Positions 55,798 to 64,000 of a stretch of 64,000 nucleotides of DNA are shown in pieces (positions within the stretch are counted from its first letter, which is position 1; every line of letters begins with the position of its first letter). Below the pieces are notes generated by a model, which was given only the letters and a program-made list of their open reading frames with translations, ran no database searches and had not been told where the DNA came from. Source of the stretch: Lewinellaceae bacterium (GTDB lineage: Bacteria > Bacteroidota > Bacteroidia > Chitinophagales > Saprospiraceae); the NCBI GenBank assembly GCA_016719605.1, contig JADJYW010000006.1, positions 384,302 to 448,301 on the forward strand. The letters run 5' to 3'. The translations under genes were made by a program, and so were the position numbers.

Positions 55798-58491
55798 ATG
55801 CATATCCACCTCAGTCCCCATTTCGATAACATCGTCTATTCCGCGCCTGATACCGTGCGGGCAGGTGTGCTCTTTGCCGGCGCCAAAAAACTGCTCGCCT
55901 GGCTGGAGGGTCAACTTGGGCTATCCGGATGCCCGGAAAATACCGACTACCTGCGTATCGAACTGTACCGGCAGGCACTACTGGAATGGCTGGAAACGGC
56001 CCCGGAAACGCCGTTTTTTGCCGACTCCTTCGAGGCCGACCGCTTTGCTACCGCTGCAGCACTGCTGGCCTGGCGCGACGAACTGCTCCTGGCGGGCTGG
56101 GATTTTTCGCCGGAGGGCGACTGCCCGCCGCGCCTCGCCGATCTGGCCCGCGTCGAGGTTTTTTTTAGAAAAAAAACAACCAACCCGGAAATCGGCGCAG
56201 CAGCGACGGGACTGTCCGACCGCTTCGTGCGGGCGCTCGAATGGCTGCCGTTGCGCCCGTTGGCCGTGCACGAAATTGTGCTGCACGAACCCGAAGCACT
56301 GCTGCCTCCGGTGGTGCGGCGCATTGTCGCGCAGTTCCGACGCTCCGGCGTACCTGTTCGGCAGTTGCACCCCGAGGGCGCGGCGCTCGATCCGCATTCG
56401 GATCTGGCCTGGCTGCAAGAGCGCTTGCTGGGGCGGGTTTCCGGCAAAAAAACAGCGGCCAATGATGCCTCCCTCGTTATCCTGAAAGCCCGGCGCGACA
56501 GCGATGCTGCCGTGTTTTTGGCGCAGTTTTTTTTGAAAAATCCCGACTGGCGGCCCGTGTTCCTCATCCCCGAACTCAACCGTGTACTGGAGCAGGCACT
56601 GCAACAGGAAGGCTTGCCGGCGCTGGGCGTTTTGTCGGCATCGCTGGCCCGGCCTTCGTTGCAGGTGCTCAAACTTGCCCCCGCATTCCTCTGGGAACCG
56701 GTGGATGTGTTCAAAATCATGGAGTTTGTCACCCTCCCGCTCAAACCCCTCGACGACGGACTGGCGCTCGAAATCGCCCGCGTCATGGCCAACAAGCCCG
56801 GATTATTCAGCGATACCTGGTTTGCCGCCGTGCTTGGTTACCTGGAGCAGTTACATGTACCCGATGCCGTGCGGGAGCAGTACGAATTTTGGTTCAACCG
56901 GCGGCGGTACCGAGCGGACAGCACGGCGCCCAAGCGGGACGCCATTGAATTGTGCGCCTACCTGCACCGCTGGGCACTGGAGCGGTATTCGGAAAAAGAA
57001 AACACTACACTGCTGGTGCTGGCCGAACAGGCCCGCCGGGTGCGGGACTTGCTGGATACCCTGCCCGAACAGCGCATCGGATTTCTGGAACTGGAGCGTA
57101 TCGTGCGCACCATCTACGAACCGGCGCCCATGCAACTCGTGCCCGCCGAAACTGGCCATTTCGATTTTGTGCACCAGCCCGGCGCACTCGCTGCCCCGAC
57201 GGAAACCCTCATCTGGTGGAACTGCTTATTCGATGGCGCCGCGCCCGCGCCCGACCGCTGGCAGCAGGCCGAGCGGGCTTGGCTGGGCGCCCGAAATATT
57301 GAGGTGGACGATCCCGGGCTGGAGGGGCGGCGGAAGTTGTTGCTGGGCCAAAAACCGGTGTTGCAGGCAGCACGCCGACTCGTGCTGGTGGTGCCCGAAC
57401 AAGCCGACGGGGCCGAGGCACTACCGAATCTCCTGCTGAGCGACATCGAGACGGCATTTGACAACCACCGCGATTTGGTTTTCGATATTGAAAATCCGGC
57501 TGCTCGGGTGGCATTGGAACGGCTGGGTGCAGTGCCGGGGCTGGTGCCGCTGGAAACCCGTTTGGTGGTAAGTCCGCGTCCGCACCTGATTATCCCGAAC
57601 CCCGAGCGCCTCGCCGACAGCGAATACGAAACTCCGACCAACCTGGAACACTTGTTTTACTACCCGCACCGCTGGTTTTTTCGGCAAAAACTGCGGTTGT
57701 ACCCGGCCAGTTTGCTCAGCGTTAGCCGCGACCAAACCTTGCTGGGCAACCTTGCGCACCGTTTTTTTGAGTTTTTGTTGCAGGAAAAAGATTGCCTCGC
57801 GTGGGACAAGTACGCCGTGCAGGACTGGATCAATGCGAAGGCGGAAAGCCTGCTCGAACGCGAGGGCGCCACGCTCCTGCTGTACGGTCGGGAGCCGGAG
57901 CGCAACCAGTTTCTCAACCGCGTAAAAAATGCTGCCTGGAGTCTGCTGACCCTCATCCGTACCAATGGCTGGAGCATACACGCCACCGAAATGATACTGG
58001 AGGGCGACTTTTGCGGCCGGCCCATCCGGGGGAAGGCCGACCTCGTACTACGCCGCGACCCCGCCGAGTGGGCCGTGGTGGACCTGAAATGGAGCGGCGC
58101 CCGGCGTCGCAAGGAGATGATTAAAAACGGAGAAGACCTGCAACTCGTGCTTTACGCCAAACTCCTGCCTCCGCCTGAAACCTGGGCGCATACGGCGTAC
58201 TTTATCCTGGAAGACGGAAAAATGATTGCCCGAAATAAGGAGGCTTTCCGTGATGCCGTAGCCGCCGAGGACAGCGAGAGCAACCACGCTGCTGCCTGCG
58301 ACGCCATTTTTGCGCGTATGGAGCGCACGTTTGCCTGGCGAATGGAGCAATTGCGCAAGGGCCTGCTCGAACTGCGCAGCGCCCGCACCGCGCCCGAACT
58401 GGATGCGCTCTATGCCGATGAACTGCTTGATCTGCTGGAAATGAAAATGGAGGATGCGCGCTGGGATGATTACCGCACGCTGGTGGGTTGA
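55798..58491 (+). CDS. AddB-like PD-(D/E)XK nuclease protein
   Basis: An 897-residue protein. The N-terminal two thirds resemble the inactivated helicase-like part of AddB/RexB proteins but show no Walker A motif. The last 230 residues form a PD-(D/E)XK nuclease: LGNLAHRFFEFLLQEKD, the Asp/Lys core GKADLVLRRDPAEWAVVDLKWSG split across residues about 745-770, and EDLQLVLYAKLLPP (QxxxY). It probably pairs with a UvrD/AddA-like helicase in double-strand break repair, but no such gene is adjacent. Starts 6 bases after the tandem repeat. Confidence 0.72.
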   Translation: MHIHLSPHFDNIVYSAPDTVRAGVLFAGAKKLLAWLEGQLGLSGCPENTDYLRIELYRQALLEWLETAPETPFFADSFEADRFATAAALLAWRDELLLAGWDFSPEGDCPPRLADLARVEVFFRKKTTNPEIGAAATGLSDRFVRALEWLPLRPLAVHEIVLHEPEALLPPVVRRIVAQFRRSGVPVRQLHPEGAALDPHSDLAWLQERLLGRVSGKKTAANDASLVILKARRDSDAAVFLAQFFLKNPDWRPVFLIPELNRVLEQALQQEGLPALGVLSASLARPSLQVLKLAPAFLWEPVDVFKIMEFVTLPLKPLDDGLALEIARVMANKPGLFSDTWFAAVLGYLEQLHVPDAVREQYEFWFNRRRYRADSTAPKRDAIELCAYLHRWALERYSEKENTTLLVLAEQARRVRDLLDTLPEQRIGFLELERIVRTIYEPAPMQLVPAETGHFDFVHQPGALAAPTETLIWWNCLFDGAAPAPDRWQQAERAWLGARNIEVDDPGLEGRRKLLLGQKPVLQAARRLVLVVPEQADGAEALPNLLLSDIETAFDNHRDLVFDIENPAARVALERLGAVPGLVPLETRLVVSPRPHLIIPNPERLADSEYETPTNLEHLFYYPHRWFFRQKLRLYPASLLSVSRDQTLLGNLAHRFFEFLLQEKDCLAWDKYAVQDWINAKAESLLEREGATLLLYGREPERNQFLNRVKNAAWSLLTLIRTNGWSIHATEMILEGDFCGRPIRGKADLVLRRDPAEWAVVDLKWSGARRRKEMIKNGEDLQLVLYAKLLPPPETWAHTAYFILEDGKMIARNKEAFRDAVAAEDSESNHAAACDAIFARMERTFAWRMEQLRKGLLELRSARTAPELDALYADELLDLLEMKMEDARWDDYRTLVG

Positions 58492-58496
58492 TTTTG

Positions 58497-58573
58497 TTTT
58501 TTTCACCGCAGAGGCGCAGAGACGCGGAGTTTGATATAAGATACTCCGTCTCTGCGTCTCTGCGGTGAAAAAA
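58497..58573. repeat. Large imperfect hairpin with CACCGCAGAGGCGCAGAGAC arm
   Basis: Arms of about 31-33 bases (TTTTTTCACCGCAGAGGCGC... and ...CTGCGTCTCTGCGGTGAAAA) with one mismatch, a two-base bulge and a 12-base loop. T-runs flank it on both strands, so it can end both the nuclease and the CotH transcripts. Similar rRNA-unrelated CACCGCAGAG elements are widespread in bacterial intergenic regions. Confidence 0.85.
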
Positions 58574-58575
58574 AC

Positions 58576-60166
58576 TCACTCTACTTTCAAAAACTCAAAT
58601 GACGCCCGCTCGGGGTGCAGGGCTGCCGCTTCTGCATTTTCTCCCACAACGTAGTAATGGACGACTTCGCCGCGTGGTACGGTGGCGCTGAAAATGCCGT
58701 CGCCGGCGGTAGTGTCGCCGTTTTCGCCGGTGTCGTTCATCTGGATACGGGTGAAAGCAAACATCCGTTCTTTCCGATAAAAAAGCCAGGCGTTTTCTGC
58801 GCTTTTGACTTCGGCGGTGACAAGTACTGTGCTCTCCTTTACGGTGTGTTTGACGGCGCCGATGGCAGGGGGCTACTTTGTTCAGTGCGGGGTGTCGGAG
58901 CAGGTACTTAGCGCGCCTGTCCAGGAGTTCGCGCAGGCCGATGATCTTATCGGGGCCGACGATCATCGTTTTGTCCAGTGCGTTTTTGAAATCGTCGTAG
59001 GTATACAGTTTGAGCGAGTCTTTTTTGACCCAAGGGTCAATTTCCTTGAGCATAGCCTCTGCTTCGGTAAGCCACAGCCCGCTGGCCAGGCAGTCGTTGA
59101 CGATGGTTTTGATGTGCGCGATATAGATTTTTCGGAACAATGGTGTGCGTAGTACTTTGGAAATCAGCGGCCTTTTGGCGTTGCTGAACTCGGCTAAGGG
59201 ACTATACTCAATCAATTCCTGATCGGTCATGACATTGAAACTGAAATCGCGTCGCCAGCCGCCGAAGGACATGTTGAGGTCCCAGATGAGCGGGTGCCCT
59301 ACGCCGGTGGAGTCTATCCAGAGGTAGTAGTTGTGGGACAGTGAGCCGGTGTAACTATCCAGATTGACCATCACATTGTTCAGGGCGTGCATCCACAGCG
59401 TCTGGTCAATATTGAGCACGGTTTCCACCTTGTTTGGCTCCTGGTTGAGCACTTTGACGAGGTTAATCAGCGGTTTCCAGCTCGCGGGATCATCCACTTC
59501 GTAGAAGGCATCGTAGCAGCCAGGGCTGTCATTGAGGTACATGAGCGAGGCGTTTTCGCCTTTGGGGCAGCCTGTTTGACTGCGCACGCGCTTCCAGTTG
59601 TCGGGGTCGCATTTGATCAAGAAGCCTGCCTGGGTGCCGAAGTGTTTTTGGATGAACAGATTGTCTATGGACTCGGTATTGATGTATAGTCCGTAGAAGT
59701 CTTTGTTTATAAACACTTTGCTGAAATTACAGGCAGGTGCGGGCATGTAGCGCCGGATGATGGAAAATGCCAGCGGATCGCGTATAAAACCGGGGTCCAG
59801 AAAGGCATTGGACAGTTTTAGGGATGTATGTCCGTCCTTCAGTTTTTGTTCCTTGAGCCGGTAGTCCAGTTTGACGTTGATCGGCAGTTTTTTGAAGGTA
59901 TCTTTTCTGGATCGGAAGTACGAACTGTTGCCTTTGTATCGAATACCGACGCTGTCGTAGCGTGTGCCGTTCACAAATGCTGTACCCGACAAGCGGGAAT
60001 CCGGGTTCACGTTCTTGATAGAGTCCAACTTGGTGTCCCAATCCGGATAGGGCAGTTCGAGTCGGATTTCCTGAACGGCCTTTCCATAAAAATCCTGGGC
60101 CGAGACAGATGCGCCTGCGAAAATTGCAGCGATCAACAGCGATACCTGAAAAAAAGAAATACGCAT
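58576..60166 (-). CDS. CotH-family secreted protein kinase-like protein, one-base frameshift
   Basis: About 529 residues after removing one G of GGGGG at 58868-58872, which joins ALNKVAP to AIGAVKHTVKESTVLV. Signal peptide at residues 1-23 (ATG 60166). The CotH core contains VGIRYKGNSSYFRSRKDTFK, FINKDFYGLYINTES and IWDLNMSFGG, where the Asp is the expected metal ligand. The C-terminal segment after the break is a small beta-rich domain. CotH proteins are atypical secreted kinases in Bacillus; activity in Bacteroidota is not established. Tandem with a second paralogue. Confidence 0.85.
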
Positions 60167-60188
60167 ATTCAATACGGAGGTTTTTTAA

Positions 60189-60251
60189 AAAAAGCAAGTT
60201 TGCAAAAGGCAAGAAGCAATTGGCTTCTTGCCTTTTGCAAACTTGCTTTTT
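60189..60251. terminator. 29-base perfect hairpin between the two CotH genes
   Basis: Arms of 29 bases (starting AAAAAGCAAGTTTGCAAAAG) match exactly, with loop AATTG. The right arm reaches into the stop codon of the upstream paralogue and T/A runs flank both sides, so it likely terminates or buffers transcription between the two genes. Confidence 0.9.
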
Positions 60252-61866
60252 ATTTATTCAGGTCGCTCAATTTGACCTTGTATGGGCTGCTCATGTATTC
60301 GCGCGGAGCAAAAATGACGGTTCCGGCATTTTCGGACAGGATGTAGTAGTCCAGCACGGCATCGTCGTTGGGAGCATCGATATTGGCCGAGAAGGCCTTC
60401 ATGCCGGTAGCCAGGTTGCCGGAAGGTTCTTCCGACATGACCATGGATTTGTAAACCTGGTTGTCGGCAAACCGATAATAGACGATAAGCCGTTTGGGGA
60501 AGCGGTCGGCTTTGGCCATGATCCGGAAGGAGTTGACGCGCTGGTTCTCGAATTTGCCACGACCCTGCACGGTTATATCGCTCACGGCAGAAGGCAGAGC
60601 GGTCAGTTCGGGATGGGTTTGCAGGAAGCGGGCGCGCTTGGACATCAATTCTGCAATACCAGGGATTTTGCTCCGGTTGCCGGTGGTTGATTTCAGGCTG
60701 TTTTGGAATTCCTCCAGGCTGTACTGCTTGTTCTTGTCGTCGTTGAAGGGCACCACGATCATGGCCTGCAGTTCTTTGGCGCGTTTCTCGTAATCGCCGC
60801 CGGCAAAGTAGTCGTCGTTGATCTGGCGGACGTGCGACAGGTAAATTTTCCGGTAGAGCGGGTCGCTCAGGAGTTGTTTGACGAGTGGTTTCAAGGCATT
60901 GTCGGCGTGCAGCAGCGGGTCGAGGCGTTGCAGGCTGCGCAGTTCCAAATCGCTTCCGACACCGGTATTTTTTAGGCTGCCGAAACACAGGTTCAAGTCC
61001 CAGTGCACCGGCTGAAAACGACCGTTGTTGTCCTGATACAGGTAATAGTTGACGCTGCGGGCACCGGAATAGCTGCTGAGGTTGACCGTGACGTTGTTGA
61101 GTGCCAGCATCCAGAGGGTGCGATCGACGTCGAGTACGGATTCGATATTGGTCAGTTCCCGGTTCAGTACACGGGTCAGTTCCTGCAGAGCCGCCCAGCC
61201 GCGATCCGATTTCATTTCAAAATTGCTGCGGTAGCAATCGAGGTTGTTCTCGTATTCCAGCGAACCAAAGATGTTTTGCTTGCAGTCGGCGGGAATGTTG
61301 TCCGGCTTGTAATCTACCCCGGCCTTGAAAAACGGGTTGTCGTCAGAGCCATAATTGGTGCGCAGGAATTGGCCTTCCACACTTTCCAGGTTGATAAATA
61401 CACCGATGTACTCGTCGTTGACGTACAATTTGGTATAGGATGCCTGCGGGGAGGGCATGTACCTGGCAGCGATTTCGTGGAACAATACTTCGCGCACCAG
61501 ACTGGGATCGCGCAGAGCGGATGACAATTTCACGGAGGTGTTGCCCTGGTGCTGTTGCTCGCTGTTGGTGTAGTTTAGTTTGATCTGAAAGGGATTGCGT
61601 TTCATACCGGTCTGGTAGGAATTATTCCCCCGGAAGCGCACACCTATGCCATCGTAATCCATGCCGTCAATGCGAATGGAACCCACCATCATGCCTTCCC
61701 CGTAGAGGCGCATGGAGTCGAGCGCATCGTTCCAGTTTTTGACAGGCAGCGTGAGGCGCATTTCGCCTATGGTTTTTTTGTCAAAAAACTGGCGTATCGG
61801 TTTGGTTGTTTGTGCAAAAACGGCCAGCGGGCAAAGGATAATCAGGGTAAGGAGCAATTTTTTCAT
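60250..61866 (-). CDS. CotH-family secreted protein kinase-like protein, intact copy
   Basis: A 538-residue protein from ATG 61866 with signal peptide (1-19, CPLAVFAQ). CotH features: IGVRFRGNNSYQTGMKRNPF, KLYVNDEYIGVFINLESVEG and HWDLNLCFGS (metal Asp). It shows the same layout as the downstream paralogue, including a C-terminal beta-rich domain of about 110 residues (FRIMAKADRFPKRLIVYYRF; FSANIDAPNDDAVLDYYILS). The pair probably arose by duplication. Function unknown. Confidence 0.88.
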   Translation of the reverse strand: MKKLLLTLIILCPLAVFAQTTKPIRQFFDKKTIGEMRLTLPVKNWNDALDSMRLYGEGMMVGSIRIDGMDYDGIGVRFRGNNSYQTGMKRNPFQIKLNYTNSEQQHQGNTSVKLSSALRDPSLVREVLFHEIAARYMPSPQASYTKLYVNDEYIGVFINLESVEGQFLRTNYGSDDNPFFKAGVDYKPDNIPADCKQNIFGSLEYENNLDCYRSNFEMKSDRGWAALQELTRVLNRELTNIESVLDVDRTLWMLALNNVTVNLSSYSGARSVNYYLYQDNNGRFQPVHWDLNLCFGSLKNTGVGSDLELRSLQRLDPLLHADNALKPLVKQLLSDPLYRKIYLSHVRQINDDYFAGGDYEKRAKELQAMIVVPFNDDKNKQYSLEEFQNSLKSTTGNRSKIPGIAELMSKRARFLQTHPELTALPSAVSDITVQGRGKFENQRVNSFRIMAKADRFPKRLIVYYRFADNQVYKSMVMSEEPSGNLATGMKAFSANIDAPNDDAVLDYYILSENAGTVIFAPREYMSSPYKVKLSDLNK

Positions 61867-62005
61867 GGTAAACTGCTGAAAGGTTAACAAAATTTATGTG
61901 TTTAAAATGCGGGTGCAATGATACGAAAAGGTGGGGGAGTAATTGGCCGGATTGATCGGATTGCCTCGATTTTTACGATTGATTCGGTTTGAGCCGGATT
62001 GGTTA

Positions 62006-62287
62006 TCACAAGATTTCTTCAAACTCCGATTCGGATACTGCCGGGAGGGCACGTGCATCGGCTGCCAATCGGCTGCGGTGCATGGCGCCGAGGCCTGCGA
62101 GCACGTCTCTGAGCAGAGCCTCATCCACCCAGGCTTCCACGGCCTCCAGGCTGTTCAGGCGCTCGTGGTCGCCCAGTTTGAAGGTCTGCTCATAGCCCGC
62201 ATTTTCAAATTTTACGGAGAGGCGGCTGTCCATTCGGAACACGGTGATTTTCAGGACAGGATGGGATATAGTGCCGATGACGCGCAT
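62006..62287 (-). CDS. Small conserved protein of unknown function
   Basis: A 93-residue protein (MRVIGTISHPVLKITVFRMD... then DHERLNSLEAVEAWVDEALL) of a type I recognise as a recurring small protein in Bacteroidota. It has an N-terminal beta-rich half and a helical half with no membrane segment or catalytic motif. Starts 24 bases downstream of the aquaporin stop and is probably co-transcribed. Confidence 0.65.
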   Translation of the reverse strand: MRVIGTISHPVLKITVFRMDSRLSVKFENAGYEQTFKLGDHERLNSLEAVEAWVDEALLRDVLAGLGAMHRSRLAADARALPAVSESEFEEIL

Positions 62288-62311
62288 TATTTAACGATTT
62301 AAGACAAGTGA

Positions 62312-62938
62312 TTACTCCTCGTGATCGTGCAGCAGCCGGTAGGCCGATGCGGCGGCGGCGGCCCCGACAGTGGTGCCGAGCAGGCCAGCCCAGATATCAC
62401 CCCAGGCCATTTTACCCACGATGGCCATGCCGAGCGCGAGCGCGGGGTTGAAGGTGGCCGGAGCGATATTGCCCAGCGCATATACTGCCGCCAGCACGGT
62501 GAAGCCCACGGCAATGCCCTGGTGCGCGTTATTTTCGGTGACCCTGCCGGTGTTTAAAAAAACAAAAATCAGGGCGAATGCACCCGCTGTTTCCGCAAAA
62601 AACGAGCATACGGTATCGTGCTGCTGCAGGACTACTTCGGCTGTACCGCCGCAGCGGATCAAAAAAACTGCGAGCACCGCACCGAACACAGAGCCGACGA
62701 CCTGCGCAACAAGGTAGTACGGAAAATCCCAACGCTCCAGACCGCCCCGAATGAGCATGGCTAATGAAATCGCAGGGTTGAAGTGCGCACCGGAAATGTG
62801 CCGGCCCGCGTACAGCAGGCCCGCCACTGCCGCTCCATAGGCAAGCGGAGCCTGGCCGGCAGGGGCATTGTTGGAAATCAGGACGACTAAAAACACCAGA
62901 AGAAATGTTCCGATGCCCTCCATCAGGTATTGTTTCAT
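62312..62938 (-). CDS. MIP-family aquaporin
   Basis: A 208-residue channel with six helices and both NPA motifs (ISGAHFNPAISLA and APATFNPALALG). It conducts water or small polyols; the residues that would tell aquaporin from glycerol facilitator are not decisive here. Divergent from the S9 peptidase gene; a -7-like TACTTTTG lies at 62999-63006 on the minus strand. Confidence 0.93.
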   Translation of the reverse strand: MKQYLMEGIGTFLLVFLVVLISNNAPAGQAPLAYGAAVAGLLYAGRHISGAHFNPAISLAMLIRGGLERWDFPYYLVAQVVGSVFGAVLAVFLIRCGGTAEVVLQQHDTVCSFFAETAGAFALIFVFLNTGRVTENNAHQGIAVGFTVLAAVYALGNIAPATFNPALALGMAIVGKMAWGDIWAGLLGTTVGAAAAASAYRLLHDHEE

Positions 62939-62948
62939 CTTGCTCTGT

Positions 62949-62956
62949 TACTTTTG
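62949..62956 (+). promoter_or_regulatory. -7 element for the S9 peptidase gene
   Basis: TACTTTTG 63 bases before the ATG at 63020, with a TTG at 62930-62932 (spacer 16). Confidence 0.4.
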
Positions 62957-63019
62957 CCGGTCGGCACACTTGGCGCCGACCTGTTTTTTGCTCACCGCCA
63001 AAAGTATTGACAAAATCCT

Positions 63020-64000
63020 ATGCGCACTTTTTTTCTTCTCCTATCCGTATTGCTGATGAGTACGCTCGCTATTTCCCAAACCCAAAAACAACTGCTCACT
63101 CCGGAACTGCTCTGGAAAGTCGGCCGCGTGTCGCTCGACTGTGTGTCGCCCGACGGCAAGTACGCCGTGTACGGCGTGACGCGGTTTGACATGGAAAAAA
63201 ACAAGGGTACGCGTTCGCTCTTCCTCGTTGATTTACAAACGAATGAAACGCGCCCGCTGACCGACCCCGCTGCCGGCAGCGCGTCCGATGCCGCGTTTCA
63301 CCCTTCCGGCCGGCGTATCGGTTTTCTGCGCGACGGCAAACTTTTTGAAGTGGGCCTGTCCGGCGGCGCGGCAAACCCGGTCACCGATTTTGAAATTAAC
63401 GGGTTTCGCTATGCACCCGACGGCAAACACCTGCTGTTTGCGCAGCAGGTCAAGTTCGATCAGGCGCCCACCGACCTGTACGCCGATCTGCCCAAAGCCT
63501 CCGGACGCATTCCGATAGGCTGTTTTACCGCCACTGGAAATCGTGGCACGAGTACAAATACAGCAATATTTTTTATGTCCGCTATCAGGACGGCAAAACG
63601 CTGGGCAGTCCCGTGAACATCATGAATGAACCGTACGACAGCCCGTTGCGCCCCATGGGCGGCATGGAACAGATCACCTGGAGTCCCGACAGCCGCTTCA
63701 TTGTTTATACCTGCCGGAAACTGAGCGGCACCGAAGAGGCAGTTAGCACCAACGCCGACCTGTACCTCTACGAGCCGGCCTCCGGCAAAACCCTCAACAT
63801 CTCTGCAGGTATGCCGGGCTACGATATTGACCCCGTTTTCTCGCCCGACGGCCGTTACCTCGCCTGGACGAGTATGGAAAAAGCCGGCTACGAAGCCGAC
63901 CGCACCCGTATCATGTTGCTTGATACCCGGAACAACGACCGCTCGGAACTTACCGAAGGCTGGAAATTCGAGGCCAATCACCCCCAATGGGCTGCCGACA
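63020..64000 (+). CDS. S9-family peptidase, N-terminal part, one-base frameshift, runs off the window
   Basis: Signal peptide at 1-19 (LLSVLLMSTLAISQ). The mature part begins LLTPELLWKVGRVSLDCVSP and continues with beta-propeller repeats (SPDGKYAVYGV, HPSGRRIGFLRDGKL, APDGKHLLFAQQ, SPDSRFIVYTCRKL, SPDGRYLAWTSMEKA), as in prolyl oligopeptidase-type acylaminoacyl peptidases. A base is missing near 63510-63513; restoring it gives DRLFYRHWKSWHEYKYSNIF, and the propeller continues to the window end. The catalytic Ser-Asp-His domain is outside the window. Confidence 0.85.

Overview
The window comes from a member of the Bacteroidota, most likely an aerobic Saprospiria- or Chitinophagia-like lineage. 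The evidence is a complete alternative complex III plus A-type cytochrome oxidase operon, a C-terminal type IX secretion sorting domain, DUF4252, DUF4403 and CotH-type secreted proteins, a fused 2-oxoacid dehydrogenase E1 alpha-beta, and repeated TAnnTTTG-type -7 promoter elements, some with a TTTG/TTG about 19 bases upstream. Base composition looks balanced overall and becomes more AT-rich in the oxidase genes (about 14.8-21.3 kb) and in the DUF262 gene (48.2-50 kb). These assignments come from reading translations and motifs; no database search was run.

Layout. 0-1.4 kb: two DUF4252 proteins and a DksA-like regulator. 1.8-4.2 kb: a fused TPP-dependent E1 broken by three one-base gaps. 4.4-21.3 kb: actABCDEF, coxB, coxA, ctaB, two subunit III genes, subunit IV, a Sco-like protein, a DUF420/CtaM-like protein and a small CPMC protein. 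Together these form a quinol-to-oxygen respiratory supercomplex and its assembly factors. 21.3-26.7 kb: an outer-membrane protein, coaD, pruA, rplS, a YceI protein and a T9SS-exported ThuA-like protein. 26.8-31.1 kb (minus): miaB, a sigma-54 activator and a TlpA-like thioredoxin in one operon. 31.1-41.1 kb (minus): uridine phosphorylase, DUF4403 lipoprotein, MacB/FtsX permease, Maf, an SGNH-UbiA fusion, aceE and a DUF6569 lipoprotein. 41.3-47.7 kb: hmgA, gcvP (minus) and recQ. 47.8-51 kb: a small defence/toxin-like cluster (DUF433, DUF262 GmrSD-like, a 58-codon ORF, DUF6922 plus AbiEii nucleotidyltransferase). 51-58.5 kb: PolX, a CaiB/BaiF CoA-transferase, Nnr and an AddB-like PD-(D/E)XK nuclease. 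58.6-64 kb: two CotH-family proteins, a small conserved protein, an aquaporin and the start of an S9 peptidase.

Metabolically the window holds two different E1 enzymes (fused alpha-beta and homodimeric AceE), proline, tyrosine and glycine catabolic steps (pruA, hmgA, gcvP), and the terminal respiratory chain. It looks like chromosomal housekeeping DNA from an aerobic heterotroph that degrades amino acids.

A property of the whole window is that eleven otherwise well-conserved genes are split by single-base indels (13 events, ten of them losses, most in short homopolymers), and hmgA carries an in-frame TAG at a conserved tyrosine position. Restoring one base per event gives full-length family-typical proteins every time, so I treat most of these as assembly errors and annotate the genes end to end. 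No tRNA, rRNA, CRISPR array, insertion sequence or prophage was seen.
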